NCBI GenBank assembly: GCA_035378985.1
Contig: DAOSUR010000025.1
Location: 1 to 19,579 of the forward strand
Direction: 5' to 3'
Origin: Anaerohalosphaeraceae bacterium
GTDB taxonomy: Bacteria; Planctomycetota; Phycisphaerae; Sedimentisphaerales; Anaerohalosphaeraceae
Length of the DNA stretch: 19,579 bases
In this document: positions 1-6,383 of the stretch, one piece after another
How positions within the stretch are numbered: the first letter of the stretch is position 1
Layout: every line of letters starts with the position of its first letter
The notes under the pieces: generated by a model
Told to the model about the DNA's origin: nothing
Seen by the model: only the letters and a program-made list of their open reading frames with translations
The model's database searches: none
Position numbers and translations under genes: made by a program

Positions 1-229
1 CGGTATCACCGGCCGTTCCCTTGATGCGGATCTCGGCCAGGTTCACTCGCTGGAAGAGGTGCCATTCTCCGGGGACCAGCGGCACATCCTGGCCGCTGTC
101 CCCCTGAATATAGACCGGACTGGCGTTGGTCGGCGGGGCGGACAGCGTGATGGTCGCCACCAGGCGCTCAGGAACCAGCGGCTGGTACTGGGAGGTAACC
201 GAAATAATCCGCGCAATTAGGTTATTCAT
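1..229 (-). CDS. Partial phage protein, probably virion-associated (3' end outside window)
   Basis: An open frame of 76 codons starts at ATG 229-227 and runs off the left edge of the window. A strong Shine-Dalgarno GAGGTGG lies just upstream, inside the end of the preceding 26-aa ORF. That stop overlaps this start as ATGA, so the two are probably translationally coupled. The visible part has no signal peptide or membrane segment. It looks beta-rich, with a Gly-Asp-Ser-Gly-Gln-Asp stretch followed by a Val-Pro-Gly-Glu-Trp-His motif. It follows the neck and tail-terminator genes in the same direction, so a small virion or tail-region protein is likely by context. The exact function is not recognised. 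Confidence 0.7.
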   Translation of the reverse strand, partial: MNNLIARIISVTSQYQPLVPERLVATITLSAPPTNASPVYIQGDSGQDVPLVPGEWHLFQRVNLAEIRIKGTAGDT

Positions 230-306
230 AACACCACCTCGTATATCCATCCGCAGCAAATTTCCTTGAGAAGCAGGCCAAAAAGGATGATCCAGATCTT
301 TCGCAT
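226..306 (-). CDS. Small 26-aa hydrophobic peptide
   Basis: A very short ORF begins at ATG 306-304, after a good ribosome binding site (AAGGAG, about 6 bases upstream), and ends at TGA 228-226. It overlaps the ATG of the next gene as ATGA. The peptide starts MRKIWIILFGLLLKE and has about 11 hydrophobic residues after a short basic start, then two adjacent cysteines. This would fit a tiny membrane peptide, or a leader that couples translation of the next gene. No family is recognised. Support is the SD, the exact start-stop overlap and the lack of another gene in the gap. Its small size leaves room for chance. Confidence 0.5.
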   Translation of the reverse strand: MRKIWIILFGLLLKEICCGWIYEVVL

Positions 307-316
307 TTGATTCTCC

Positions 317-757
317 TTACGTGAGGTTGTAGGTTGCGGTGACTACGCTGGTGAAGACTTTGTATTCAGCCAGGTGTTCCATCGAATAGATGGGCTTGAT
401 CTCCGTCTTGACCGCAGCCGTGTGTTTGCCGGGGTCGTATTCGATGGGACGGCTGTCCAGAAAAATGGCGATCTCCAGGACCAGATCCATCAGGGACTCG
501 ATGAGCGCATCCATTTCCTCGGCAGGCAGTTTCTGCTGGACGGCGATGTCGATTTCATACCGGCCGCTGCGGATCCCGCGGGCGATTTTCTCCAGACCCA
601 GCGAGACCGGGACGACGGTGACCTTCAGAACCCCCAGCTCGGTCAGATCCAACAGGGGTTTGAGCGAAACATGGGACTCAAATGGGTTCGAGAAACTGCC
701 CCCATTGAGCATGCTGGCTACTGCATCGGCCATTTGTTTGGGATTTACGATGGACAT
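317..757 (-). CDS. Tail-terminator / neck-like phage protein
   Basis: This 146-aa protein has an ATG preceded by AAGGA. It has the size and feel of tail-terminator or tail-completion proteins that sit after the head-tail connector in siphophage and myophage late operons. It shows alternating beta strands (VLKVTVVPVSLG, YEIDIAVQQKL), then a helical segment rich in Leu/Ile/Glu (residues about 78-100), and a final strand ending in FTSVVTATYNLT. Such proteins cap the tail tube before it joins the head. The function is inferred from position (head genes upstream, tail-side genes beyond) and fold-like pattern, not from a diagnostic motif. It follows the membrane/coiled-coil gene by about 9 bp. Confidence 0.55.
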   Translation of the reverse strand: MSIVNPKQMADAVASMLNGGSFSNPFESHVSLKPLLDLTELGVLKVTVVPVSLGLEKIARGIRSGRYEIDIAVQQKLPAEEMDALIESLMDLVLEIAIFLDSRPIEYDPGKHTAAVKTEIKPIYSMEHLAEYKVFTSVVTATYNLT

Positions 758-766
758 CGTTTTCCT

Positions 767-1012
767 TTACGGAGCCGGCTTTTTACCGACCTGCTGACTG
801 AGAAGGAGCTGGTCGATCTTGTCTTCAATCCTGGACTGAGACGACTCGATTCGCCGGAACTGTTCCCTTTCGTTCTCCATATGGACCTCAAAAGCGCTCT
901 TATCGACCTTGCGGGTTTCCAGAGAACCAAACGCAACCAGCAGGATCGTGGTCGCTAGCCCCAGGACGGTTAAGATCAGTTTCTGCCATGCGTTTTCGTT
1001 TTTTCCGTTCAT
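767..1012 (-). CDS. Small membrane-anchored coiled-coil protein
   Basis: This 81-aa protein has a short charged N-terminus (MNGKNENAWQK), one clear transmembrane helix at about residues 11-29 (LILTVLGLATTILLVAFGSL), and then a long charged, probably coiled-coil helix (residues about 35-72) ending in KKPAP. The layout resembles small phage membrane proteins such as holin accessory or spanin-like proteins. No lysis gene lies next to it here, and it is embedded between the head-tail connector and the tail-terminator-like gene. The start has a weak SD (AAGAGAAG). Function is unknown. The topology is read directly from the sequence. Confidence 0.65.
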   Translation of the reverse strand: MNGKNENAWQKLILTVLGLATTILLVAFGSLETRKVDKSAFEVHMENEREQFRRIESSQSRIEDKIDQLLLSQQVGKKPAP

Positions 1013-1022
1013 CAGTCTTCTC

Positions 1023-1385
1023 TTATGAAATAAGTTTTGTGTGTATCCGAAAAGTCATCTGGTACGGATCGCTATAGCGGTAACATCCAGCGCCCGGCAG
1101 ATCCAGGACTTCATAGGTTCCCTGACCGGCTACGATGATCTGGTCCCCATACTGAGGCCGGATGGGCTGGTCCTGGATCACCAGGTCGGCAGCGGCGATC
1201 AAGAAGTCAACAACCTCAGCGCCGACCGTAACACCTTCGGCCTCTTCCACTTCGTAAGTGGTCTTGCCGAAGGTCGCCAAAACCGGCACCGATTCAGCTC
1301 CGCGCTGGTAGGTCACTTCCTGGGCCAGGTGCCGGCGGCGCTGATTTTCCATGAACTGAAGACCTTTTTGAAGCAGATCGGCCAT
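1023..1385 (-). CDS. Head-tail connector / head completion protein
   Basis: This 120-aa protein begins MADLLQKGLQFMENQRRRH. An N-terminal helix is followed by a beta-rich body (VTYQRG, VPVLATFGKT, VDFLIAAADLVI, GDQII, GTYEVLDLPG) and an ending YQMTFRIHTK. This pattern is typical of small head-tail joining proteins found after the capsid and decoration genes in phages with lambda-type portals. These proteins sit on the portal ring and join head to tail. The start lies three bases after the stop of the DUF2190 gene, so the two are co-translated. Assignment is by pattern and synteny. A neighbouring role in the neck is equally possible. Confidence 0.6.
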   Translation of the reverse strand: MADLLQKGLQFMENQRRRHLAQEVTYQRGAESVPVLATFGKTTYEVEEAEGVTVGAEVVDFLIAAADLVIQDQPIRPQYGDQIIVAGQGTYEVLDLPGAGCYRYSDPYQMTFRIHTKLIS

Positions 1386-1388
1386 CCG

Positions 1389-1727
1389 TCACTGATCCAG
1401 CTTGATCCGCACGGTGGTATCCTCATCGCCAGCCGTCCGGATGCATTTGCCGAGTTTCTTGTTGGCTCCGGCCTCTGCATCCGTCTTGGCCTGGCCGTCC
1501 GCGACATCCCAGTAGCAAACCGCACCGGCGGCAATCCCCGAGCCGGCACCGGTGGCCTTCGGGAAGTCAAAGACCCCCTCGATGGCCAGCGCCCCCAGCT
1601 GATGGGCGGCAATGTCCAGCTTAGCAATACCAATCAGGTCACCCTGAACCACCACATCCCCGGCCGTTACAGCCGCTGCCGGCGTGTAATCGATTGATTT
1701 TCCGTCTTGAACAAAGTGAGCACCCAT
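1389..1727 (-). CDS. DUF2190-type capsid decoration protein
   Basis: This 112-aa beta-rich protein has the pattern of the DUF2190 family: a start with a Gln-Asp-Gly-x-x-Ile-Asp-Tyr-Thr-Pro segment, then Val-x-Ala-Gly-Asp-Val-Val, a middle part with GIAKLDIA and a Gly-x-Phe-Asp-Phe-Pro-Lys, an AGAVCYWD strand, and a final strand with a Gly-Lys-Cys-x-Arg-Thr-Ala-Gly turn. Family members are small decoration or cement proteins encoded next to the major capsid gene, which is exactly where this one lies. The ATG has a strong SD (AGGAG) within CAGGAGAATTCTT. Length and order match the family. It probably binds the outside of the assembled capsid. Confidence 0.75.
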   Translation of the reverse strand: MGAHFVQDGKSIDYTPAAAVTAGDVVVQGDLIGIAKLDIAAHQLGALAIEGVFDFPKATGAGSGIAAGAVCYWDVADGQAKTDAEAGANKKLGKCIRTAGDEDTTVRIKLDQ

Positions 1728-1755
1728 AAGAATTCTCCTGTGCTAAGGTTTATGT

Positions 1756-3693
1756 TTAGGCTTCCCCTTTGAATTTAGCCGCCCCGCGGAAGTCCTGCTC
1801 CCGCACGCCGAAGTCGATATAGCCCCGGAACTGAATCCCCAGCGTGTTGAAGTCGGCATCGGTTTTCTCGACGGTGGGGCGGTCCACGCCATTCAGGAAC
1901 GCCACTTCGATGGCCGGCAGCCGGTTGGGATCGGCAAACAGATACCACGCCTTGCTGCTGGAGCCGGGAAACGAGGTGTTGCTCAGATACGAACTGGAGA
2001 CCACCTCGAACTTGCCCACATGCGGATTGGCCTGCGGTTTGGCCTTATTGGCCGTGGTCGTCTCGTTGAGGTTGACCGACTTCATCAACTGCTCGGCAAT
2101 GACCTTCAGGGCGATGGGCACCAGCAGGATTGTCGGACCGATCCCTAAGGGACGGCCGTTGGGCTTGGTCTGCTCGCCAAAGAGGATCTCGGCGGCCGTC
2201 AGACCATCGACACTCAGGGCCATATCGGCCCCCTCCAGGTAGTTCTTGTGGGCCGTTGAAAAGAAGCTGTTGGGATTAGACAGCAGCAGTCCCCAGACCG
2301 CATCGGCAATCGCCTCGGCCGCTCCCATGCCGATGGAACGGGGGATGTCGGCAAAGGCACCCAGGTCATCGTTGATGATCATCTGCCGGGTCAGGGCAAA
2401 CATGATCCCGTGTGTATCGGCCTTCTGGCCGTACTGCATCTCTTCCAGTTTGCCGTGCTTGAGCTCGCCATCGGGGCCGACCTGCTGGAACTGGAAGCTG
2501 CCGGTCATGCGATACCGGGTATGCTCCTTGAAATCGTTGACGCTGGCGATCTTGCAGATCCGACGCCAGGCATCCTCGATGTAGTTATACCCTTCCAGCA
2601 GCATCTTGTTGGCCACATTAGACAGGATTCCGGGCAGGGAGGTCGTACTGAAGGCCGCCTGCAGCCACCCCGAGGCATCCCGGCGAAAGCGGGGCAGCTG
2701 AAGGCCGACGACCTGTTCGCAGAATTCCTGGATACCGATGCCGCGGAGTTTGTCGGCCGCCTCTAAGGTGGGCGTATCATACATCGCCTCCAGTCGGGTC
2801 GTACCGATCCCAGCGGCCATCATGGCCACCGCCTCGAAGATCTGCGGGGGATGAACAGGCTTTTGGACATGCACGGCCGGGGCCTTGGGCCGGGAGCATC
2901 GCAGGACCTCCAGCTCGCAGCGGGTGACGTCCCAGCCTTCTTCGATGGCCTTGGCCTCGATGTCCGGGAACTTGCCATTGCAAACCGTCCGGATGGCCTG
3001 GATGCGCTTGGTCTCGCCGGCTACCTGTTTTCGGATCTCCAGGACCGGATCGGGATCGGCTACTGCGGTGGCCGTCGCTTCGATTTTTTCCGGGGCCGGC
3101 TGAGGGGTGACCTCTGTCTGGAGGTCTGTTTGTTTTTCTTTCGATTCTTTTTTCATTGGATTTTCCTCTTTCGATTGTGCCGCTACCTGAGCGGTCGTGT
3201 TGGTATCTGCGCCGCTGTCCACGAAACTGATCTCCTTCAAGATCGATTTGCGGATGACATACAAAGGACCTTGCAGAGTCCTGCCGTTGACCTGAATAGA
3301 TTGTCCATTGGGGACAAACTCCGCCTCTAAGATGTCCGCCCCGATACTGGCTTGCCAGGGAAAGCCCCTCGATCCGCTTTTGGCCACATCCCGTGCCCAG
3401 CTCGTATCGCGGGATATAAACCCCTCGGCGATGACCTGACCGTTTTCCACCGCGACCCGATGGGTATGTCCCACCCCTTGTTTGGGATGGTGATCCAGGC
3501 GAATAGGGATGTTCTGCCGCTCAATAGCCAGTCCCTCCAGGTCCACGACGACCGGATGGGTAAACCCGGCGATCTTCATCGGCCCGCCGGTATAGGCCAC
3601 CATCGAAAACTGCGGAACTTGTTTCTCATCACCGGCCGCTTCGATAGTCAGGGGGCATTCAAAATGCATGGTTTGCGGATAATCAGTCTTCAT
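1756..3693 (-). CDS. Prohead protease fused to Mu gpT-like major capsid protein
   Basis: This is one 645-aa frame with two parts. Residues about 1-170 look like a prohead maturation protease. They include a His-containing IRLDHHPKQGVGHT segment (H68/H69), WQASIGAD with a candidate nucleophile Ser116, and the family signature LKEISFVDSGAD near residues 152-163. A Lys/Glu/Pro-rich linker (about 175-215) and a helical scaffold-like stretch follow. The C-terminal part (about 290-645) resembles the Mu gpT-type major head subunit, with SIGMGAAEAIADAVWGLL in the middle and an ending with FLNGVDRPTVE, GIQFRGYIDFGVREQDFRGA. The ATG has SD GAGGACG and overlaps the portal gene by 11 bases. An internal ATG at residue 180 has its own SD, so a separate scaffold-capsid product may also be made. 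After head assembly the protease would trim the scaffold part. Confidence 0.85.
   Translation of the reverse strand: MKTDYPQTMHFECPLTIEAAGDEKQVPQFSMVAYTGGPMKIAGFTHPVVVDLEGLAIERQNIPIRLDHHPKQGVGHTHRVAVENGQVIAEGFISRDTSWARDVAKSGSRGFPWQASIGADILEAEFVPNGQSIQVNGRTLQGPLYVIRKSILKEISFVDSGADTNTTAQVAAQSKEENPMKKESKEKQTDLQTEVTPQPAPEKIEATATAVADPDPVLEIRKQVAGETKRIQAIRTVCNGKFPDIEAKAIEEGWDVTRCELEVLRCSRPKAPAVHVQKPVHPPQIFEAVAMMAAGIGTTRLEAMYDTPTLEAADKLRGIGIQEFCEQVVGLQLPRFRRDASGWLQAAFSTTSLPGILSNVANKMLLEGYNYIEDAWRRICKIASVNDFKEHTRYRMTGSFQFQQVGPDGELKHGKLEEMQYGQKADTHGIMFALTRQMIINDDLGAFADIPRSIGMGAAEAIADAVWGLLLSNPNSFFSTAHKNYLEGADMALSVDGLTAAEILFGEQTKPNGRPLGIGPTILLVPIALKVIAEQLMKSVNLNETTTANKAKPQANPHVGKFEVVSSSYLSNTSFPGSSSKAWYLFADPNRLPAIEVAFLNGVDRPTVEKTDADFNTLGIQFRGYIDFGVREQDFRGAAKFKGEA
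3148..3170 (-). promoter_or_regulatory. Internal ribosome binding site and in-frame start within protease-capsid gene
   Basis: On the minus strand GAGGAAAATCCAATG places a strong SD (GAGGA) 7 bases before an ATG at 3156-3154. That ATG is codon 180 of the protease-capsid frame. It lies just after the protease signature and at the start of the charged linker. Initiation here would give a 466-aa scaffold plus capsid protein without protease. This is the arrangement known for lambda C/Nu3, where the scaffold starts inside the protease gene. Real use is inferred. Confidence 0.55.
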
Positions 3694-5080
3694 CGTCGTC
3701 CTCTACGGTTAGGGGAGTGGTTTCTTCTACAAGTCCCAGTTGGGTCATGAGTTTTTTCTCCTTGGCCCGCTGCCGCAGTTCGCTCTCCCAGTCTTTGCCT
3801 TGGCGGGCGTACTCGGCCGCCAGCGTGGTGGTATTGGACTGGAGCCGGATGGCCTGGGCGTTGGCCTCCTTGGCCGGATCGACATGCTCGGTCCCATCAA
3901 AAAACCACTGGTGCGGCAGGCAGCCAATCGTCCGCAAAGCCGCAAATTCAGTGGAGAGCATGGCCTCATCCATCCAGGCGGCCAGGATCTTGTCGAGGAC
4001 CACCGAAGCCAGATCCGCCTGTTCAACCCGGATGGATTTGTAGTAGGTCTGGTGGTCCAGGCGTCCGGAGGCATAGTTGTAGCCGGATGAATTGCAGGCC
4101 GCGATGTTGTAGGGCAGGTTCAGGCAGCGGGCGATCTCATTGAGAATCTCGCGTTTGAATTCCCCGTAGGCCGTGGCGGGCTGCTCGGCCTTGATCTGGC
4201 CCAGCTTCCAGCCGTCCGGCAGGACCGTGGCCATGCGTTTTTCCAGCTCGACCACATCCATCGGTTCCACGGAGGCCGCCTCGCCATTGGCCGGGGCATC
4301 CGTAAACAGGACTGCCGCAAAATCGGCCGCGGTTTCCGCGGCTCCCAGGACCGCCAGGGTATAACGACGCAACTGGGCAAACAGCGGCAGGGCGGGTGTG
4401 ATCTCCGGAACCCCTCGGTGCTGGCCGGGCCGGTCCGCCCGGAACCAGTGAATGACCGCCTCAGCGCCGAACCTATCATAATCATCCGGCCTGGCCCGCA
4501 GGTCGCCCGGATGGCAGCGAAGGATATAGTACCGCACCGGATTGCCGAACGAATCCAGCTCGATGCCGTCGAGGATGTTTTCATCCATCCGTTCCAGGTG
4601 CGGCGTGGTGACCCGGTCGGCCTCCACCAGGTAGACATCCAGTTTGACCGGGCCGTCAATAACCCCATTGCCCGCCAGGATGGCAAAGGTCTCCCCATCG
4701 GTCGATTTGGCCATCCGCATGGTGCGAAGTTTGGCAGGCAGGCCAATCCGGTGGGCCCACTGGCTGAAGGCCGCCTCGATTTTTCGATTGAGGGCATCAT
4801 CGCCGGTCAAGACCTGAAGCCGGGGACCGGTGCCCACGCAATCGTTGGCCAGCGTCAGGATGATTCCCTTGGCATAGGAATTATTGGACACCTCGTAGCG
4901 TGCCCGCTGGCGCAGGGTTTTGCGGACATCACTGGAAGCAGCCGCATCGGCCGACAAGCCATCGGCCATCGCCCAGTGGCGAAGGTTCTCGCGGGTGGTC
5001 TGCGCCGCATCGTACTTGGCACGCAGCGCCGGCGGAAACGAGATCCGGGCGGGCTTGGATTTGGGCTTAAACGGCCACAT
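3683..5080 (-). CDS. Phage portal protein, lambda family
   Basis: This 465-aa protein matches lambda-type portal proteins in length and features: a basic start (MWPFKPKSKPARI), then RHWAMADGLSADAA, a conserved LRQRARYEVSNNSYAKGIILTLANDCVGTGPRLQV block (quoted only in part of its span, residues about 57-91), DGETFAILAG, a region with VIHWFRADRPGQHRGVPE, and the C-terminal NLPYNIAACNSSGYNYASGR turn. The portal is the dodecameric ring at the capsid vertex through which DNA is packaged by the terminase. The ATG shares its A with the TGA of the preceding small gene (TGATG) and has an SD GGGAGG about 9 bases upstream. Its 3' end overlaps the protease-capsid start by 11 bases. Tight overlaps indicate one late transcript. 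Confidence 0.9.
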   Translation of the reverse strand: MWPFKPKSKPARISFPPALRAKYDAAQTTRENLRHWAMADGLSADAAASSDVRKTLRQRARYEVSNNSYAKGIILTLANDCVGTGPRLQVLTGDDALNRKIEAAFSQWAHRIGLPAKLRTMRMAKSTDGETFAILAGNGVIDGPVKLDVYLVEADRVTTPHLERMDENILDGIELDSFGNPVRYYILRCHPGDLRARPDDYDRFGAEAVIHWFRADRPGQHRGVPEITPALPLFAQLRRYTLAVLGAAETAADFAAVLFTDAPANGEAASVEPMDVVELEKRMATVLPDGWKLGQIKAEQPATAYGEFKREILNEIARCLNLPYNIAACNSSGYNYASGRLDHQTYYKSIRVEQADLASVVLDKILAAWMDEAMLSTEFAALRTIGCLPHQWFFDGTEHVDPAKEANAQAIRLQSNTTTLAAEYARQGKDWESELRQRAKEKKLMTQLGLVEETTPLTVEDDDED

Positions 5081-5277
5081 CAGATCGTCCCTCCCGGAGA
5101 AATCTTCAGGAGCTTGATTCCCAAGCCCTTCGTTGCCGCGGCCTGCTTGGACTGCAGGTATTTGTCGGCGGCGATCTGGTCGGCCAGGGAATGCTGCTCC
5201 ACAGAGCCGCTATCGCCACTGGCCCGTTTGGGTCCGGAGGCGTTTTCCTGAATCGTGTTTTCCAATGGTTCAGTCAT
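5080..5277 (-). CDS. Small protein preceding portal (gpW-position head-tail gene)
   Basis: This 65-aa hydrophilic protein has an acidic, disordered-looking first half (ENASGPKRASGDSGSVEQHS) and a helical second half (LADQIAADKYLQSKQAAATK) ending GLGIKLLKISPGGTI. Small proteins with this kind of helical core are common just before lambda-type portals, at the position of lambda gpW, a head-tail joining protein. True homology to gpW is not shown by any motif I can name. Its stop overlaps the portal ATG by one base. No SD is visible before the ATG because the tRNA-like gene ends only 2 bases upstream. It may therefore depend on tRNA processing or on a weaker start. Confidence 0.65.
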   Translation of the reverse strand: MTEPLENTIQENASGPKRASGDSGSVEQHSLADQIAADKYLQSKQAAATKGLGIKLLKISPGGTI

Positions 5278-5279
5278 AC

Positions 5280-5356
5280 TGGCGGGAGAAGGACTTGAAC
5301 CTTCAACCTCGAGGGATTTGAAACCCTCGCGAGCATGCCCATTGCTCTATCCCGCT
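5280..5356 (-). tRNA. tRNA-like gene with UCA anticodon (opal-decoding or defective)
   Basis: Read on the minus strand, 77 bases fold as a tRNA. The acceptor stem AGCGGGA/TCCCGCC has 6 pairs plus an A-C mismatch at the first position. After TA comes a D arm GAGC-AATGGGCAT-GCTC. The anticodon arm CGAGGG-TTTCAAAT-CCCTCG has an unusual 6-bp stem and 8-base loop. A short variable loop AGGTT follows, then a perfect T arm GAAGG-TTCAAGT-CCTTC. The natural reading of the loop gives anticodon UCA, which pairs with UGA. The long loop could instead mark a frameshift-suppressor or decayed tRNA. It has no long variable arm, so it is not a normal selenocysteine, Ser or Leu tRNA. It lies just before the small pre-portal gene and beside the cargo block. 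Confidence 0.75.
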
Positions 5357-5370
5357 CGAAGGCGCCGGCC

Positions 5371-5412
5371 AAAAACAAAAAGGCCGCAGGGGGTGTGGCC
5401 CCACACGGCCTT
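5371..5412 (-). terminator. Rho-independent terminator upstream of the tRNA/portal genes
   Basis: On the minus strand AAGGCCG (5412-5406) pairs with CGGCCTT (5386-5380) around a GC-rich inner part that can pair further (GTGTGG/CCACAC). It is followed by a T-rich tract TTTTGTTTTT. It would stop transcripts coming from the PEP-CTERM side before they reach the tRNA and head genes. The plus strand also has a short T run after the stem, so it may work both ways. Confidence 0.7.
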
Positions 5413-5632
5413 ATCCTTTTTCGTTTCGGCGGCGATGATCAGTCGCGCCCCGACGCCTGATTCAATTGTCTGGTCTGATTATGAACGAAAGTTGGAAAGG
5501 TGCAAATGAAAAAGCCCGGACCTGTGAAAATGGTTACACAGATAGACATGGAAGGGTAAAATGTTACTGAATAATGGGTTTAAAATCTGTTTTTAGTCAA
5601 AGGCGGGTTCTGAAGTGCCAGTTAAGCATATG
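5413..5632. other. Gene-free spacer between two terminators
   Basis: This is 220 bp of relatively AT-rich sequence between the terminator before the tRNA and the one after the PEP-CTERM gene. I see no good ORF with a ribosome binding site. A weak ORF on the plus strand ending near 5509 is only tRNA and terminator sequence read through. It may contain a promoter for the tRNA/head genes on the minus strand, but I could not pick a convincing -35/-10 pair. Confidence 0.4.
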
Positions 5633-5665
5633 AAAAAAGCCCCTGCTCGTTGGAAGCAAGGGCCT
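5633..5665 (-). terminator. Rho-independent terminator of the PEP-CTERM gene
   Basis: On the minus strand, 12 bases after the PEP-CTERM stop, GCCCTTGCT (5663-5655) pairs with AGCAGGGGC (5647-5639). There is one internal mismatch and a 7-base loop, followed directly by TTTTTT. This is a classic intrinsic terminator closing the secreted-protein block. Confidence 0.8.
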
Positions 5666-5677
5666 TCGAGGTATTGT

Positions 5678-6289
5678 CTATTTCTTTTTACGAATTAGCA
5701 GGCTGCCCAGAGTGAGCAGCAACATCGTTGCCGGTTCAGGAATGATGACGTTAATATTGGTATAAACAGGATCATAGGTTGGATCGTTGCTGAATTCTAT
5801 TTCAAATGGTGAGCCATTTATCCACTTACCTTGGATGCCCTTCATCGGGTCGCCGTCAAGCCACGACCAGCCTGGCTGACAATACAGGTCGATATGCGGG
5901 GCAGAATTTGTTTTTTCCGTAAACTGCATGCTGTTAATCAGATTGATGCTTCCACCTTTGAGAACTGCGGTGGCGTTATTGCCGGCAATTCGAATCAACT
6001 CGGTTACGCCATCCAAGTAAAGAAGGTGGCCGTCGAATAGCAGAATATCATATACACCGCTTTGCCCCATAATCAGCGGTGTCGAAGTTGATTGTACAAT
6101 CAGGCGGCCGTTGTCTCGCACTGAAATCTCAAGAGCTCCCCCCCCATCCACAATGAGAGGGATTTGGTTCGAACGCCAAGTGATAAAATATTGATAGCCA
6201 TCTTCGGCGGTAAGGAAACCATCGCTATAACCGGCAAATGCTGTCGGCAAACAAAAGATAAGCAAAAGACACAGGGCTATTCTTTTCAT
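5678..6289 (-). CDS. PEP-CTERM sorted secreted protein
   Basis: This is a 203-aa exported protein. The start chosen is the ATG at 6289, because it opens a textbook signal peptide (MKRIALCLLLIFCLPTAFA). The longer frame upstream adds non-signal sequence and runs into the neighbouring gene. The mature part is beta-rich, with Gly/Asn turns (residues about 40-120) like a coating or polysaccharide-associated protein. Its C-terminus is a PEP-CTERM sorting tail: Pro-Glu-Pro-Ala-Thr, then a hydrophobic helix (MLLLTLGSLLI), then RKKK. Such proteins are handled by an exosortase, which cuts at the PEP motif. No exosortase is in the window. The ligand and function are unknown. Its own terminator follows. 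Composition and role are host-like, unlike the phage genes around it. Confidence 0.85.
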   Translation of the reverse strand: MKRIALCLLLIFCLPTAFAGYSDGFLTAEDGYQYFITWRSNQIPLIVDGGGALEISVRDNGRLIVQSTSTPLIMGQSGVYDILLFDGHLLYLDGVTELIRIAGNNATAVLKGGSINLINSMQFTEKTNSAPHIDLYCQPGWSWLDGDPMKGIQGKWINGSPFEIEFSNDPTYDPVYTNINVIIPEPATMLLLTLGSLLIRKKK

Positions 6290-6313
6290 CGCTGTTTTCC
6301 ATTCTGTTAGGGC

Positions 6314-6345
6314 TGTTGGGTGCGGAAACCACCCCGCACCCAACA
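6314..6345. promoter_or_regulatory. Perfect 12-bp inverted repeat between PEP-CTERM and VWA genes
   Basis: TGTTGGGTGCGG (6314-6325) and CCGCACCCAACA (6334-6345) form a perfect 12-bp stem with an 8-base loop. No T run follows on either strand, so it is not a standard intrinsic terminator. It sits in the 94-bp gap upstream of the PEP-CTERM signal-peptide start and downstream of the VWA gene stop. It could stabilise or stop the VWA transcript, or act in the 5' leader of the PEP-CTERM mRNA. Confidence 0.7.
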
Positions 6346-6383
6346 ATAACATTATATACTTTTTATGTTCACAAGTCAAGTGC

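Noticed and set aside
4120..4800. A 226-aa alternative frame on the minus strand
   Set aside because: It overlaps the portal gene in another frame and reads as a Pro/Arg/Ser/Trp-rich shadow.
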